Source: Bacillota bacterium
GTDB lineage: Bacteria > Bacillota > Clostridia > Oscillospirales > Ruminococcaceae
Assembly (NCBI GenBank): GCA_023413185.1
Contig: JAEZQD010000098.1
Coordinates: 22,595-86,594 of the forward strand
DNA: 64,000 nt
Direction: 5' to 3'
Below are positions 43,969 through 53,738 of this stretch, piece by piece (the first letter of the stretch is position 1; each line of letters begins with the position of its first letter). The notes under the pieces are model-generated. The model worked only from the letters and a program-made list of their open reading frames with translations, had not been told where the DNA came from and did not search any database. The translations under genes and the position numbers were made by a program.

Positions 43969-44898
43969 ATGGAGTTATTTATCATCGGCGCACTGCTAAT
44001 CCTGGTGTTCATTATTGCGGTGGCAAACATTAAGATTGTACCGCAGGCGACCTCCTACGTCGTGGAGCGTCTGGGCGCGTACAAATGTACATGGGAAACG
44101 GGTCTTCATTTCAAGGTTCCGTTCATTGACCGTATCGCAAAGCGCGTTACCCTAAAGGAGCAGGTTGCGGACTTTAAACCCCAGCCCGTTATCACCAAGG
44201 ACAACGTAACGATGCAGATTGATACGGTTGTTTTCTTTTACATCACCGATGCTAAGCTGTTCGCCTACGGTGTGGAGCGTCCGCTTGCCGCCATCGAACT
44301 GCTTACGGCAACCACCCTACGTAATATTATCGGCGATCTGGAGCTTGACTCGACGCTCGCCTCGCGCGACGTCATCAACAACAAGATTACTACCATCCTT
44401 GATATCGCCACCGATAAGTGGGGCATTAAGGTTAACCGTGTTGAATTGAAAAACATCCTTCCCCCGCGTGAGATTCAGGACGCGATGGAGAAGCAGATGA
44501 AGGCCGAGCGTCAGCGCCGCGAATCGATCCTGCGCGCCGAGGGCGAAAAGCACAGCCAGATTCTTGTCGCCGAAGGCGAGCGCGAGTCCGCAATCCTGCG
44601 TGCGCAGGCGGAAAAAGAATCTGCCATCCTGCGCGCGGACGCGGTAAGAGAGCAGAAGATTCGTGAAGCACAGGGCGAAGCCCAGTCGATTATGATGGTG
44701 CAGACGGCGCTTGCCGACAGTATTAAGCTGTTAAACGAGTCCGCTCCCTCCGACCGCATCCTTACCCTCAAGAGCTTCGAGGCGTTTATCAAGGCGTGTG
44801 ACGGAAAGTCGACTAAGATCATCATCCCCTCCGAGCTGCAGTCGCTGGGCGGTCTTGCCGCATCGGTAAAAGAGCTGATGAGCGACGCCAAAGAATAG
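43969..44898 (+). CDS. SPFH/band 7 (stomatin/QmcA-like) membrane protein
   Basis: 309 aa from ATG 43969. One N-terminal membrane segment (FIIGALLILVFIIAVANI), then the SPFH domain (ATSYVVERLGAYKCTWETGL, VRPL-type ERPLAAIELL, GIKVNRVELKNILPP) and a coiled coil rich in Arg, Glu and Ala from about residue 175 to 240. It fits the stomatin/QmcA/paraslipin group, which oligomerises on the inner leaflet. Paired with NfeD, as in many bacteria. The gene is followed by the pur operon leader. Confidence 0.9.
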   Translation: MELFIIGALLILVFIIAVANIKIVPQATSYVVERLGAYKCTWETGLHFKVPFIDRIAKRVTLKEQVADFKPQPVITKDNVTMQIDTVVFFYITDAKLFAYGVERPLAAIELLTATTLRNIIGDLELDSTLASRDVINNKITTILDIATDKWGIKVNRVELKNILPPREIQDAMEKQMKAERQRRESILRAEGEKHSQILVAEGERESAILRAQAEKESAILRADAVREQKIREAQGEAQSIMMVQTALADSIKLLNESAPSDRILTLKSFEAFIKACDGKSTKIIIPSELQSLGGLAASVKELMSDAKE

Positions 44899-44967
44899 CT
44901 AACTGCACAATCCCCGCGCAGACGGGTCTCTGTTTTTGGTGCAACGAAACGATTTTACCGCCGCCGC

Positions 44968-45250
44968 TTGTTTTTATCACTGCAATAGATTAAACTATAA
45001 CTATAAGTTAGTTGTTGTAATATTGTGGCGAGGCGGGACACAGTCCGCATCACATATGTTTCGGAGGCTTGTGCGAAATGAACCATATGGGCGTGTTTTG
45101 GCACAATAAAATCAGGGGTAGGGGTTGCAGTACGCACAGCGGCTGCAGAGTCCTTGGCACACCTGCATCCGAAAGCAGAAACGCTGATGCTGCGCGCGCT
45201 TTCAGGTAACCATAGGCTATGGCGTAACACGCCATAGCCTATTTTTGTTT
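44968..45250 (+). promoter_or_regulatory. Leader region of the purine operon with promoter and internal hairpins
   Basis: The 384-bp gap before purE starts with a possible promoter (TTGTTT 44968, TAAACT 44991, 17-bp spacer). It contains several stable hairpins (GCGGGACACAGTCCGC; CATATG+TTTCG pairing with CGAAA and CATATG; GCATC/GATGC) and ends with a strong terminator only 32 bp before purE. No second promoter is visible after the terminator, so purE expression seems to need readthrough. I could not match it to the purine, PRPP, ZTP or THF riboswitch consensus, nor to the closing stem expected of 6S RNA. It may be an unclassified attenuator or an independent small RNA. Confidence 0.45.
45212..45250 (+). 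terminator. Intrinsic terminator just upstream of purE
   Basis: ATAGGCTATGGCGT and its perfect complement form a 14-bp stem with a 3-nt loop (AAC), followed by TTTTTGTTTT. It ends about 32 bp before the purE ATG. Confidence 0.92.
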
Positions 45251-45282
45251 TATCAGTAAATAAACGGGAGGATGGGTTTATC

Positions 45283-45789
45283 ATGCAAACCAAAAGCAAA
45301 AAGGTAGCGGTTGTTATGGGCAGCGACAGCGACCTTGCAACCATGCAGGGAACCTTAAAAACACTCGACCGATTCGGAGTGAATTACACCGTTCATGTGA
45401 TGAGCGCACACCGCACACCCGCCAAGGCATGCGGGTTTGCGCAGGACGCGCGCAAAAACGGCTACGGGGTCATCATCGCGGCAGCCGGTAAGGCGGCACA
45501 TCTTGCGGGAGTTCTTGCCGCACATACCACACTGCCGATTATCGGCGTTCCGATTAAGGCGTCGCTCGAAGGGCTGGACGCGCTGCTTTCCACCGTGCAG
45601 ATGCCCAAAGGCGTGCCGGTGGCAACCGTTGCGATTGACGGCGCGGTGAACGCCGCAATTCTCGCGGTGCAGATGCTGGGCATCTCTGACGCAGGACTGG
45701 AGCAAAAGCTTGCGGAGGAAAAGCAAGCGATGGAACAGGGCGTGCTCGCGGCGGAACTGGCCGTAGAGGACAAGCTTAAGCTGCGCTAA
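45283..45789 (+). CDS. purE: N5-carboxyaminoimidazole ribonucleotide mutase PurE (class I)
   Basis: 168 aa from ATG 45283, GGGAGG upstream. [21 protein letters not shown] and [16 protein letters not shown] are the class I PurE active-site segments (Ser, Asp and His). It converts N5-CAIR to CAIR in de novo purine synthesis. The usual partner purK is not in the window. First gene of the pur operon and probably controlled by the leader and terminator in front of it. Confidence 0.96.
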   Translation: MQTKSKKVAVVMGSDSDLATMQGTLKTLDRFGVNYTVHVMSAHRTPAKACGFAQDARKNGYGVIIAAAGKAAHLAGVLAAHTTLPIIGVPIKASLEGLDALLSTVQMPKGVPVATVAIDGAVNAAILAVQMLGISDAGLEQKLAEEKQAMEQGVLAAELAVEDKLKLR

Positions 45790-45868
45790 ACCCGCGCACA
45801 ATAGAAACGATAGGGATAACGCCGAAGGGGACAATCCCCCCGGCACAAGAAAGGAAAGGGCAACAACC

Positions 45869-46579
45869 ATGCAGAAGTTAAACCAGCTTTATGAGGGAAA
45901 AGCCAAAAAGGTATTCGCAACCGACGACGCGCAGTGTTACATCGTAGACTATAAGGATGATGCCACCGCGTTTAACGGTCAGAAAAAGGGCACCATTTTG
46001 GGCAAGGGCATTATCAACAATCGCGTGACCAACCACCTGATGAAGATGCTCGAGACTAAGGGCATCCCCACCCACCTCGTCAAAGAGCTCTCCGAGCGCG
46101 AAACGCTGGTGAAGAAGGTGTCGATTGTCCCCATCGAAGTGATTGTTCGCAACATCGCCGCGGGCTCGCTCTCTAAGCGCCTTGGCATCCCCGAGGGAAC
46201 CAAGCTTGCAAGCACGGTGCTTGAGTACTGCTATAAGGACGACGAGTTGGGCGACCCGATGATTAACGAATACCACATCGCGGCGATGAAGCTTGCCACA
46301 AAGGCGGAGCTTGAGGTGATTGCCGATTATTCTTTTAAGGTAAACGACATCCTGGCAGAGTATCTCAAGGACCTGGGCATTGAGCTGATTGACTTTAAGC
46401 TGGAGTTTGGACGCCTTGCCGACGGCACCATCGTGCTTGCGGATGAGATAAGCCCCGACACCTGCCGCTTCTGGGACAGCAAAACGGGCGAAAAGCTGGA
46501 TAAAGACCGCTTCCGCCGTGACCTTGGCGGGGTAGAGGACGCGTACCAGGAGATTATGAAGAGGCTGCTCGGCGAATAA
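45869..46579 (+). CDS. purC: SAICAR synthetase PurC
   Basis: 236 aa, the usual bacterial length. [13 protein letters not shown] at the start, [20 protein letters not shown] and the C-terminal [13 protein letters not shown] are signature segments. It joins CAIR and aspartate with ATP. 79 nt after purE. Confidence 0.97.
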   Translation: MQKLNQLYEGKAKKVFATDDAQCYIVDYKDDATAFNGQKKGTILGKGIINNRVTNHLMKMLETKGIPTHLVKELSERETLVKKVSIVPIEVIVRNIAAGSLSKRLGIPEGTKLASTVLEYCYKDDELGDPMINEYHIAAMKLATKAELEVIADYSFKVNDILAEYLKDLGIELIDFKLEFGRLADGTIVLADEISPDTCRFWDSKTGEKLDKDRFRRDLGGVEDAYQEIMKRLLGE

Positions 46580-46678
46580 GTTGGGTAAGAATACTTACTT
46601 TATCATGACGGCAGCGTGTTCCCCTTCCGGCGTGGGGAGAACATAGAGCCGTGCCGGAGAAATGGCGGGTAGGACGAA

Positions 46679-48124
46679 ATGTTTGATACCATAAAAGAAG
46701 AATGCGGTGTGTTCGGCATCTATTCCGAGCAGCGTGGACCGGTATCCGCAAGCGCGTACTTTGCGCTGTATGCGCTGCAGCACCGCGGGCAGGAAAGCTG
46801 CGGCATTGTCGTAAACGACGACGGTGTCATGCGCACCCACCGTGACATCGGGCTTGTGCCCGAGGTGTTTACGGCGGACGCGCTGGCAAAGCTCGGCGAG
46901 GGCAACATGGCGGTGGGGCATGTGCGGTACTCCACAACAGGCGGGCAGAGCAGAACCAACGCGCAGCCCCTTGTCATACAGCACGTAAAGGGCAAGATGG
47001 TGCTTGCCCATAACGGCAACCTGGTGAACGCGGGTGCCCTGCGCGAGGAGCTGGAGATGGGCGGTGCCATCTTTCACAGCACCAACGACACCGAGGTTAT
47101 CGCCTACATCATCACACAGGCACGCATCAACACCCCCAGCATCGAGACGGCGCTCGAGCAGGCGATGCACCGCATAAAGGGTGCGTATTCGCTGATTGTG
47201 ATGTCGCCGCAAAAGCTGATTGCCGCGCGCGACCCAAATGGCTTTCGACCGCTTTGCATGGGCAAGCGCGGCTCAGACATTGTGTTTGCGTCCGAAAGCT
47301 GTGCGCTGGATAGTTTGGGTGCCGAGTTTGTGCGCGACCTTGACCCCGGCGAGATTGTGGTGGTGGACAAAAAGAAGGGGCTGCGCAGCATTCGCACCCA
47401 CTGCACAGAGGGTAACAAGGGCAACCTGTGTGTGTTTGAGTTTATCTACTTTGCGCGCCCCGATTCGGTAATAGAGGGCGCTTCGGTACACGGCGCGCGT
47501 CTGCGCGCGGGCGCATACCTTGCGTTGGAACACCCCGTACAGGCGGATGTGGTGGTGGGCGTGCCCGATTCGGGGCTTGACGCCGCCATCGGCTACTCCC
47601 GTCAGTCGGGTATTCCGTACGGCATCGGGCTGATTAAGAACCGTTACGTCGGCAGAACCTTTATTCAGCCCTCTCAGGAGCAGCGCGAGGACGCGGTGCG
47701 CATTAAGCTTAACGTGTTAAAAGAAACGGTAAGCGGCAAGCGTGTGGTGCTGGTGGATGATTCGATCGTGCGCGGTACAACCAGCGCGCGCATTGTGCAT
47801 CTCATTCGCGAGGCGGGCGCAAGGGAGATTCACATGCGCATCTCCGCGCCGCCCTTTATCAACCCCTGCTACTTTGGCACCGACATCGACAGCAAGGATA
47901 ACCTGATTGCCTGCAAGATGACCGTGCCCGAGATTGCAACGGAGATTGGCGTAGACTCTTTGGGCTTTATCAGTGTAGATAACGCAAAAAAGATAGCCGA
48001 AAGTGCGCGTTGCGGCTTTTGCACCGGCTGCTTTACCGGGGAGTACCCCGTCGAGCCGCCCAAGGACATCCGAAAGGATAAGTTCGAGCTGCGCATCGGC
48101 GAAAAGGGCGAGGCATCCGATTAA
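46679..48124 (+). CDS. purF: Amidophosphoribosyltransferase PurF
   Basis: 481 aa. The catalytic N-terminal cysteine is Cys9 after a short propeptide (MFDTIKEE-CGVFGIYS), so maturation must remove eight residues, as in the Bacillus-type enzyme. The glutaminase half has YALQHRGQESCGIV and the PRTase half VLVDDSIVRGTTSARIVHL. The C-terminal CGFCTGCFTG cysteines fit the [4Fe-4S]-containing Bacillus type. First committed step of purine synthesis. Confidence 0.97.
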   Translation: MFDTIKEECGVFGIYSEQRGPVSASAYFALYALQHRGQESCGIVVNDDGVMRTHRDIGLVPEVFTADALAKLGEGNMAVGHVRYSTTGGQSRTNAQPLVIQHVKGKMVLAHNGNLVNAGALREELEMGGAIFHSTNDTEVIAYIITQARINTPSIETALEQAMHRIKGAYSLIVMSPQKLIAARDPNGFRPLCMGKRGSDIVFASESCALDSLGAEFVRDLDPGEIVVVDKKKGLRSIRTHCTEGNKGNLCVFEFIYFARPDSVIEGASVHGARLRAGAYLALEHPVQADVVVGVPDSGLDAAIGYSRQSGIPYGIGLIKNRYVGRTFIQPSQEQREDAVRIKLNVLKETVSGKRVVLVDDSIVRGTTSARIVHLIREAGAREIHMRISAPPFINPCYFGTDIDSKDNLIACKMTVPEIATEIGVDSLGFISVDNAKKIAESARCGFCTGCFTGEYPVEPPKDIRKDKFELRIGEKGEASD

Positions 48125-48186
48125 GGCAATAACAAAGGGCGGCGGTTTGACAGAAATGGCTAAACTGCGGAAAGGCGTGACAATAA

Positions 48187-49221
48187 ATGAAAAGCTACAG
48201 CGAAAGCTATAAAGAGGCAGGGGTAGACGTTACCGCGGGCTACCGTGCCGTTGAGCTGATGAAGAATGCGGTGTCCTCCACCTTTACAAAAGGGGTGCTC
48301 TCGGGGCTGGGCGGCTTCGGCGGGCTGTTTGAACTAGACCTTACCGGCATACAGAAGCCGGTGCTCGTGTCGGGGACCGACGGGGTGGGAACCAAGCTCA
48401 AGCTTGCGTTTTTGCTGGACAAGCACGACACCGTGGGCATAGACTGCGTTGCAATGTGCGTCAACGACATCGTGTGCGCGGGCGCAAAGCCGCTGGTGTT
48501 TTTGGATTATATCGCCCTGGGCAAGAATGTACCCGAGCGGGTTGCCACCATCGTTTCGGGCGTTGCCGAAGGCTGCCGTCAGGCGGGCTGTGCCCTTGTG
48601 GGCGGCGAAACCGCCGAGATGCCGGGTTTTTACGCCCCCGACGAGTATGACCTTGCGGGGTTCTCGGTAGGCGTTGTGGATAAATCGCGCATACTCGATA
48701 ACACAAGTGTTCGTGAGGGGGATGTAATCCTCTCCCTTGCGTCGTCGGGTGTGCATTCCAATGGCTTTTCTTTGGTGCGCAAGGTGTTTGACGTGGAGAA
48801 CAGCGATTTAAACCGCCACTACGCCGAGCTTGGCGCAACGCTGGGCGAAACTCTGCTTACCCCCACCCGCATCTATGTCAAGGCGGTGCTCGCACTGGCT
48901 GAGCGGGTGAATATCAAGAGCATTAGCCACATCACAGGCGGCGGCTTTTACGAGAATATCCCCCGCGCATTGCCAGAGGGGCTCAGCGCGCGCATCGACA
49001 GGCAGAGCCTAACCGTGCCGCCCATCTTTGAGCTGATTCAAAAGACCGGCGGCATTGACGAGCGCGATATGTTCAACACCTTTAACATGGGCACCGGCAT
49101 GTGCATCCTAGTTGCCAAGCAGGATGTGGACACGGCGATTACCGTCCTCACAGAAGCAGGCGAAAGACCGACTGTAATCGGCGAGGTCATTTCGGGTGAC
49201 GAGGGCGTCGTCATTCGGTAA
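48187..49221 (+). CDS. purM: Phosphoribosylformylglycinamidine cyclo-ligase PurM
   Basis: 344 aa. [48 protein letters not shown] and GFSLVRKV are AIR synthetase signatures. It closes the imidazole ring. 62 nt after purF, 23 nt before purN. Confidence 0.97.
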   Translation: MKSYSESYKEAGVDVTAGYRAVELMKNAVSSTFTKGVLSGLGGFGGLFELDLTGIQKPVLVSGTDGVGTKLKLAFLLDKHDTVGIDCVAMCVNDIVCAGAKPLVFLDYIALGKNVPERVATIVSGVAEGCRQAGCALVGGETAEMPGFYAPDEYDLAGFSVGVVDKSRILDNTSVREGDVILSLASSGVHSNGFSLVRKVFDVENSDLNRHYAELGATLGETLLTPTRIYVKAVLALAERVNIKSISHITGGGFYENIPRALPEGLSARIDRQSLTVPPIFELIQKTGGIDERDMFNTFNMGTGMCILVAKQDVDTAITVLTEAGERPTVIGEVISGDEGVVIR

Positions 49222-49244
49222 ACAAAACGGCGGGGGAATAGACG

Positions 49245-49850
49245 ATGGTACAGATAGCGGTACTGGTGTCGGGCGGCGGCACCAACCTGCAGGCGTTAAT
49301 CGACCGGCAAGGGGACAACCTTTACGGCAAAATCGCGCTTGTGGTATCCAGCAAGGCGGATGCCTTTGCACTGGAACGCGCAAAGCGGCACGGCATTCCC
49401 ACAGCGGTGGTGGAGCGCAAGGCGTATTCGTCGCCACAGACGTTTGATGACTCGCTGCTAGCGGTGTTAAAGCGGCACGACATCTCGCTTGTGGTGCTGG
49501 CGGGCTTTTTGTGCATCCTTGGTGAGGAGCTGGTAAGCGCCTACCGTGACCGCATTGTCAACGTGCACCCGTCGCTGATTCCATCCTTTTGCGGCGACGG
49601 CTTTTACGGTCTGCGGGTTCACAAGGCGGCGCTGGATTACGGCGTAAAGGTAACGGGTGCCACCGTGCATCTCGTAAACGAGATTACCGACGGCGGGCGC
49701 ATTCTGCTGCAAAAGGCGGTGGAGATTGCAGACGACGACACTCCAGAGACGCTGCAGCGCCGTGTGATGGAGCAGGCGGAGTGGGACATTCTGCCCCGCG
49801 GCGTCGCCCTGTTATGCCGTCAGCTTTCGGGGCAAAGCGATAAGGAGTAA
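49245..49850 (+). CDS. purN: Phosphoribosylglycinamide formyltransferase PurN
   Basis: 201 aa. VLVSGGGTNLQALID, VNVHPSLIPSF (catalytic Asn/His) and VKVTGATVHLVNEITDGG (catalytic Asp) identify the folate-dependent GAR transformylase. Start ATG 49245 follows GGGGGA. Confidence 0.97.
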   Translation: MVQIAVLVSGGGTNLQALIDRQGDNLYGKIALVVSSKADAFALERAKRHGIPTAVVERKAYSSPQTFDDSLLAVLKRHDISLVVLAGFLCILGEELVSAYRDRIVNVHPSLIPSFCGDGFYGLRVHKAALDYGVKVTGATVHLVNEITDGGRILLQKAVEIADDDTPETLQRRVMEQAEWDILPRGVALLCRQLSGQSDKE

Positions 49851-49869
49851 ACGAAAAAGGGGATACGGC

Positions 49870-50361
49870 ATGATGCAGTCGGGCGAGGTGCTTCGGTTTG
49901 CGCAGGCGGCGGATATCAAAACGCTGATAAGGCTGCGCATTGATTTTTTGGATGAGGATTACGGCGGTTTGACACCGCAGCAACAAGAGACAATCGCAGC
50001 GCAGCTGGGGGACTATTTTATTCTGCATCTCGGGCGGGACTGCTTTGTTCCGTTGCTGGAGCTTGACGGTCGTGTGGTTTCCACCGCGATGCTTGTGCTG
50101 TACGAAAGACCGGCAAACCCGACCTTTCCCACAGGCAAAACCGGCATGCTGTACAGTGTTTACACCCTGCCCGAGTTTCGGCGCAGAGGGTACAGCACCC
50201 GTGTGCTGAAATCGCTGATACAAAAGGCAAGGGAGCAGGGCGCTTCTTATATCGACCTTTCCGCCTCAAAGGACGGAAAGCCGCTGTACGAGCTGCTGGG
50301 CTTTACCGAGCCGCAGTCCCGCTATACCGAGATGCGGCTAAACCTGTTAGAAGGGAAATGA
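49870..50361 (+). CDS. GNAT family N-acetyltransferase within the pur operon
   Basis: 163 aa. Core GNAT motif A is visible as MLYSVYTLPEFRRRGYSTRV, the R-R-x-G-Y acetyl-CoA loop, followed by YIDLSASKDGKPLYELLGF. The N-terminus reads LRFAQAADIKTLIRLRIDFL, typical for small-molecule acetyltransferases. The substrate is unknown. It lies 19 nt after purN and overlaps purO by 4 nt (ATGA), so it is co-translated with purine enzymes. Confidence 0.85.
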   Translation: MMQSGEVLRFAQAADIKTLIRLRIDFLDEDYGGLTPQQQETIAAQLGDYFILHLGRDCFVPLLELDGRVVSTAMLVLYERPANPTFPTGKTGMLYSVYTLPEFRRRGYSTRVLKSLIQKAREQGASYIDLSASKDGKPLYELLGFTEPQSRYTEMRLNLLEGK

Positions 50362-51083
50362 TGACAACGATGCAAGGCATTGATATTGCAAAAGAGCTTA
50401 GCACAAACCCGTATCCCGGTAGGGGGATTTTAATCGGCAAGAGCGCGGACGGCAAACACGCCGTAATCGCCTACTTTATTATGGGGCGCAGCGAGAACAG
50501 CCGCAACCGCGTATTTATTGAGTGCGACGGCGGTATTCGAACTCAGGCGTTTGACGAGAGCAAGCTGTCAGACCCCTCGCTGATCATCTACGCACCGGTG
50601 CGGGTGCTCGGCGACGTCACCATCGTCACCAACGGCGACCAGACCGACACCGTCTATGACTATCTGCTGCGCGGCGCTGGCTTTGAAGATGCCCTGCGCA
50701 CCCGCACCTTTGAGCCGGACGCGCCGAACTTTACCCCCCGCATCTCGGGGCTTGTTACCCGCGCGGAGGGCGATTTTGCGTACAAGCTGTCTATCCTAAA
50801 AAGCGATGAATACAACCCGGCATCCGCCGAGCGGTTTTTCTTTGAGTACCCGCAGCCGGTGGCGGGCGAGGGACGCCTCATTCACACCTACCGCTGCGAC
50901 GGCGACCCCATCCCGTCCTTTGAGGGCGAACCCAAACGGGTGGCGCTCACAGGCGGTATCGACGAGCTAACCGCACTGCTGTGGGGGAGCCTTGACGAGA
51001 ACAACAAGGTTTCGCTGTTTGTGCGCACCATCGCGCTCGCTACGGGGGACGTACAGACGCGCATCATCAATAAGAATCAATAA
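50358..51083 (+). CDS. purO: IMP cyclohydrolase, PurO type
   Basis: 241 aa. It resembles the archaeal-type IMP cyclohydrolase PurO rather than the PurH N-terminal domain: NPYPGRGILIGKSADGKHAV, AYFIMGRSENSRNRVF and YDYLLRGAGFEDALRTRTFE. It closes FAICAR to IMP, the last step of the pathway. It stands next to a PurH lacking its own cyclohydrolase domain, so the two together replace bifunctional PurH. Coupled to the GNAT gene by a 4-nt overlap. Confidence 0.9.
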   Translation: MMTTMQGIDIAKELSTNPYPGRGILIGKSADGKHAVIAYFIMGRSENSRNRVFIECDGGIRTQAFDESKLSDPSLIIYAPVRVLGDVTIVTNGDQTDTVYDYLLRGAGFEDALRTRTFEPDAPNFTPRISGLVTRAEGDFAYKLSILKSDEYNPASAERFFFEYPQPVAGEGRLIHTYRCDGDPIPSFEGEPKRVALTGGIDELTALLWGSLDENNKVSLFVRTIALATGDVQTRIINKNQ

Positions 51084-51104
51084 TCGAAAGGCGGGATACA
51101 CCGA

Positions 51105-52286
51105 ATGTCTGCTACCCAGATGGAGCTGAAATACGGCTGCAACCCAAACCAAAAACCCGCGCGCATCTTTATTGACGAACAGACGGCGCTTCCCATCGAG
51201 GTGCTGTGCGGAAGACCGGGGTACATCAACCTGCTCGATGCGTTTAACGGCTGGCAGCTTGTTAAAGAGCTCAAGGCGGCGACGGGTCTGCCCGCCGCAA
51301 CCAGCTTTAAGCACGTCAGTCCCGCGGGTGCCGCGGTGGGCGTACCACTTGACGACCTGCTGCGCAAGGTCTATTTTGTGGACGATACCGAGCTTTCGCC
51401 GCTTGCCTGTGCCTATGCCCGCGCAAGAGGTGCCGACCGCATGTCGTCGTTTGGCGATTTTATCGCACTTTCTGACTGCTGCGACGTACCCACCGCCCGC
51501 CTGATTGCCAAAGAGGTGTCGGACGGTGTCATCGCGCCCGGGTATGAGCCCGAGGCACTCGAGATATTAAAGGCAAAGCGCAAGGGCAGCTACAACATCG
51601 TGCAGATCGACCCCAATTATATCCCCCAGCCCCTTGAGCGCAAACAGGTGTACGGCATTACCTTTGAACAGGGCAGAAACGAGCTTGTAACAGACGATGC
51701 TCTGCTGTGCACCATCGTCACCGAGAATAAGACCCTGCCCGACAGCGCAAAACGCGACCTGATCATCGCGCTGATTACCCTGAAGTACACCCAGTCCAAC
51801 TCGGTGTGCTACGCCTATGACGGGCAGGCCATCGGCATCGGGGCGGGGCAGCAGTCGCGCATCCACTGCACCCGTCTTGCGGGCAGTAAGGCGGATAACT
51901 GGTTCTTGCGCCGCCACCCGAAGGTGCTCGGGCTGAGCTTCAAGCAGGGGCTTGGGCGCGCCGACCGCGACAACGCCATCGACGTGTATATCTCCGAGGA
52001 GTGCGACGACGTGCTGGCGGAGGGCAGGTGGCAGGGTGTGTTTGCAAAAAGACCCGAGCGGCTTACATTAGACGAAAAGCGGGAGTGGCTTGCTGGCATG
52101 ACGGGGGTTGCCCTGGGCAGCGACGCATTCTTTCCGTTTGGCGACAACATCGAGCGCGCGCACAAAAGCGGCGTGAGCTACATCGCACAGCCCGGCGGCT
52201 CCATCCGCGACGACAACGTCATCGAGGTGTGCAACCGCTACGGCATCGTGATGGCGTTTACGGGTATTCGGCTGTTTCACCATTAA
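51105..52286 (+). CDS. purH: Stand-alone AICAR formyltransferase (PurH C-terminal type)
   Basis: 393 aa, against about 510 for bifunctional PurH; the N-terminal cyclohydrolase (MGS-like) domain is absent and the protein starts directly with [16 protein letters not shown]. The catalytic Lys-His of AICAR transformylase is in [13 protein letters not shown], and [19 protein letters not shown] and [14 protein letters not shown] are also present. It transfers a formyl group from 10-formyl-THF to AICAR. PurO just upstream supplies the missing activity. Confidence 0.92.
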   Translation: MSATQMELKYGCNPNQKPARIFIDEQTALPIEVLCGRPGYINLLDAFNGWQLVKELKAATGLPAATSFKHVSPAGAAVGVPLDDLLRKVYFVDDTELSPLACAYARARGADRMSSFGDFIALSDCCDVPTARLIAKEVSDGVIAPGYEPEALEILKAKRKGSYNIVQIDPNYIPQPLERKQVYGITFEQGRNELVTDDALLCTIVTENKTLPDSAKRDLIIALITLKYTQSNSVCYAYDGQAIGIGAGQQSRIHCTRLAGSKADNWFLRRHPKVLGLSFKQGLGRADRDNAIDVYISEECDDVLAEGRWQGVFAKRPERLTLDEKREWLAGMTGVALGSDAFFPFGDNIERAHKSGVSYIAQPGGSIRDDNVIEVCNRYGIVMAFTGIRLFHH

Positions 52287-52343
52287 CCGCTGTTACGAGG
52301 CGCACCGTTTGGGCGCTGTTTTGGAAAGGATTTGACAAAATCT

Positions 52344-53606
52344 ATGAATGTACTCGTGATTGGCGGCGGCGGCAGGGAGCACGCCGTCATCAGCAAGCTA
52401 CGCGGCAACCCGCGCATCAAGCGCCTGTACTGCACGCCGGGTAACGGCGGCATTGGCGCGAATGCCGAGTGTGTAAACATCAAGGCGACCGACATCGATA
52501 TGACCGCGGCGTTTGCGCAGCAGCATGAGATCGATTTTGCGGTGGTCACCCCCGACGACCCGCTGGTGCTGGGTATGACCGACGTGCTGGAGGACTTAGG
52601 CATCAAATGCTTCGGTCCGTCTAAAAAAGCGGCGCAGCTTGAGGGCAGCAAGATATTCTCCAAAAATCTGATGGAGAAATACGGCATTCCCACCGCCGCG
52701 TACGAGGTGTTTGACCGATCGGAGGACGCCGTAGCCTATGTTCGTGCGCAGAACAGCTTCCCCGTCGTCATCAAGGCGGACGGGCTTGCGCTGGGCAAGG
52801 GCGTAATTATCGCCGAGAACCCAGCACAGGCGGAGGAAGCCATCCGCGAGATGATTGACGGCGGGCGGTTTGGGCAGAGCGGCAGCCGTGTGGTGATAGA
52901 GGAATTCCTGCATGGTCCCGAGGTCACCGTACTCGCGTTTGCCGACGGCAAAACCATTAAGCCCATGGTCTCGTCCATGGACCACAAGCGGGTATACGAC
53001 GGCAACGAGGGTCCCAACACGGGCGGTATGGGCACGATAGCCCCAAACCCCCATTATACGCAGGAGATTGAAACGGTGTGCATGGACACCATCTTTTTAC
53101 CCACCATCCGTGCCATGCAGAGCGAGGGTGCGCCCTTTAAGGGGTGCCTGTACTTCGGGCTTATACTCACACCCAAAGGTCCGCATGTCATCGAGTACAA
53201 CTGCCGCTTCGGCGACCCAGAGGCACAGGTGGTTTTGCCGCTTTTAAAAACCGACCTGCTTACCGTGTTTGAGGCGGTGGCGGACGAGCGGCTTGACGAG
53301 ATTGACATCGAGTGGGAGAAGGGCTCGGCGGCGTGCGTTGTGATGGCGTCGGGCGGCTACCCCCATAGCTACGAAACGGGCAAGCAGATTACGGGCATAG
53401 AGGATGCCGAGCAGCTGCGCGGCGTAACCGTCTTTCACGCGGGTACCCGCTATGACGACGGGCGTTATTATACCGCGGGCGGGCGTGTTCTGGGCGTTAC
53501 CGCCAAGGCAAGGAGCCTATCCTCGGCACTGACCAATGCGTATGAGGCGGTAGATTTAATTCATTTTGAGGGTGCGCACCACCGCACCGACATCGGCGGA
53601 TATTAA
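52344..53606 (+). CDS. purD: Phosphoribosylamine-glycine ligase PurD
   Basis: 420 aa from ATG 52344. A TTG 12 nt upstream touches the AAGGA ribosome binding site and is less likely. MNVLVIGGGGREHA, FGPSKKAAQLEGSKIFSKNL, MGTIAPNPHY and YNCRFGDPEAQVVLP are ATP-grasp GAR synthetase signatures. Last gene of the operon; a strong terminator follows. purL, purK and purB are not in the window. Confidence 0.96.
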   Translation: MNVLVIGGGGREHAVISKLRGNPRIKRLYCTPGNGGIGANAECVNIKATDIDMTAAFAQQHEIDFAVVTPDDPLVLGMTDVLEDLGIKCFGPSKKAAQLEGSKIFSKNLMEKYGIPTAAYEVFDRSEDAVAYVRAQNSFPVVIKADGLALGKGVIIAENPAQAEEAIREMIDGGRFGQSGSRVVIEEFLHGPEVTVLAFADGKTIKPMVSSMDHKRVYDGNEGPNTGGMGTIAPNPHYTQEIETVCMDTIFLPTIRAMQSEGAPFKGCLYFGLILTPKGPHVIEYNCRFGDPEAQVVLPLLKTDLLTVFEAVADERLDEIDIEWEKGSAACVVMASGGYPHSYETGKQITGIEDAEQLRGVTVFHAGTRYDDGRYYTAGGRVLGVTAKARSLSSALTNAYEAVDLIHFEGAHHRTDIGGY

Positions 53607-53650
53607 AAGGACGGTATAACATCCTGTTACCCCCAAAAGGATAATATGAT

Positions 53651-53705
53651 AATGTGCCATGGATTGCCCTCGCGTTTGGGCGGTATCCATGGCACATTGT
53701 TTTTG
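53651..53705. terminator. Terminator between purD and the convergent GNAT gene
   Basis: AATGTGCCATGGAT pairs perfectly with ATCCATGGCACATT, extended by TGCCC/GGGCG, followed by GTTTTTG on the plus strand. Confidence 0.85.
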
Positions 53706-53738
53706 CTATACAGTTTTAATAGTATCAGGGCACAAGCG

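Noticed and set aside
44968..45250. 6S RNA upstream of purE
   Set aside because: The 5' and 3' ends do not form the long closing stem with central bubble that 6S RNA needs.
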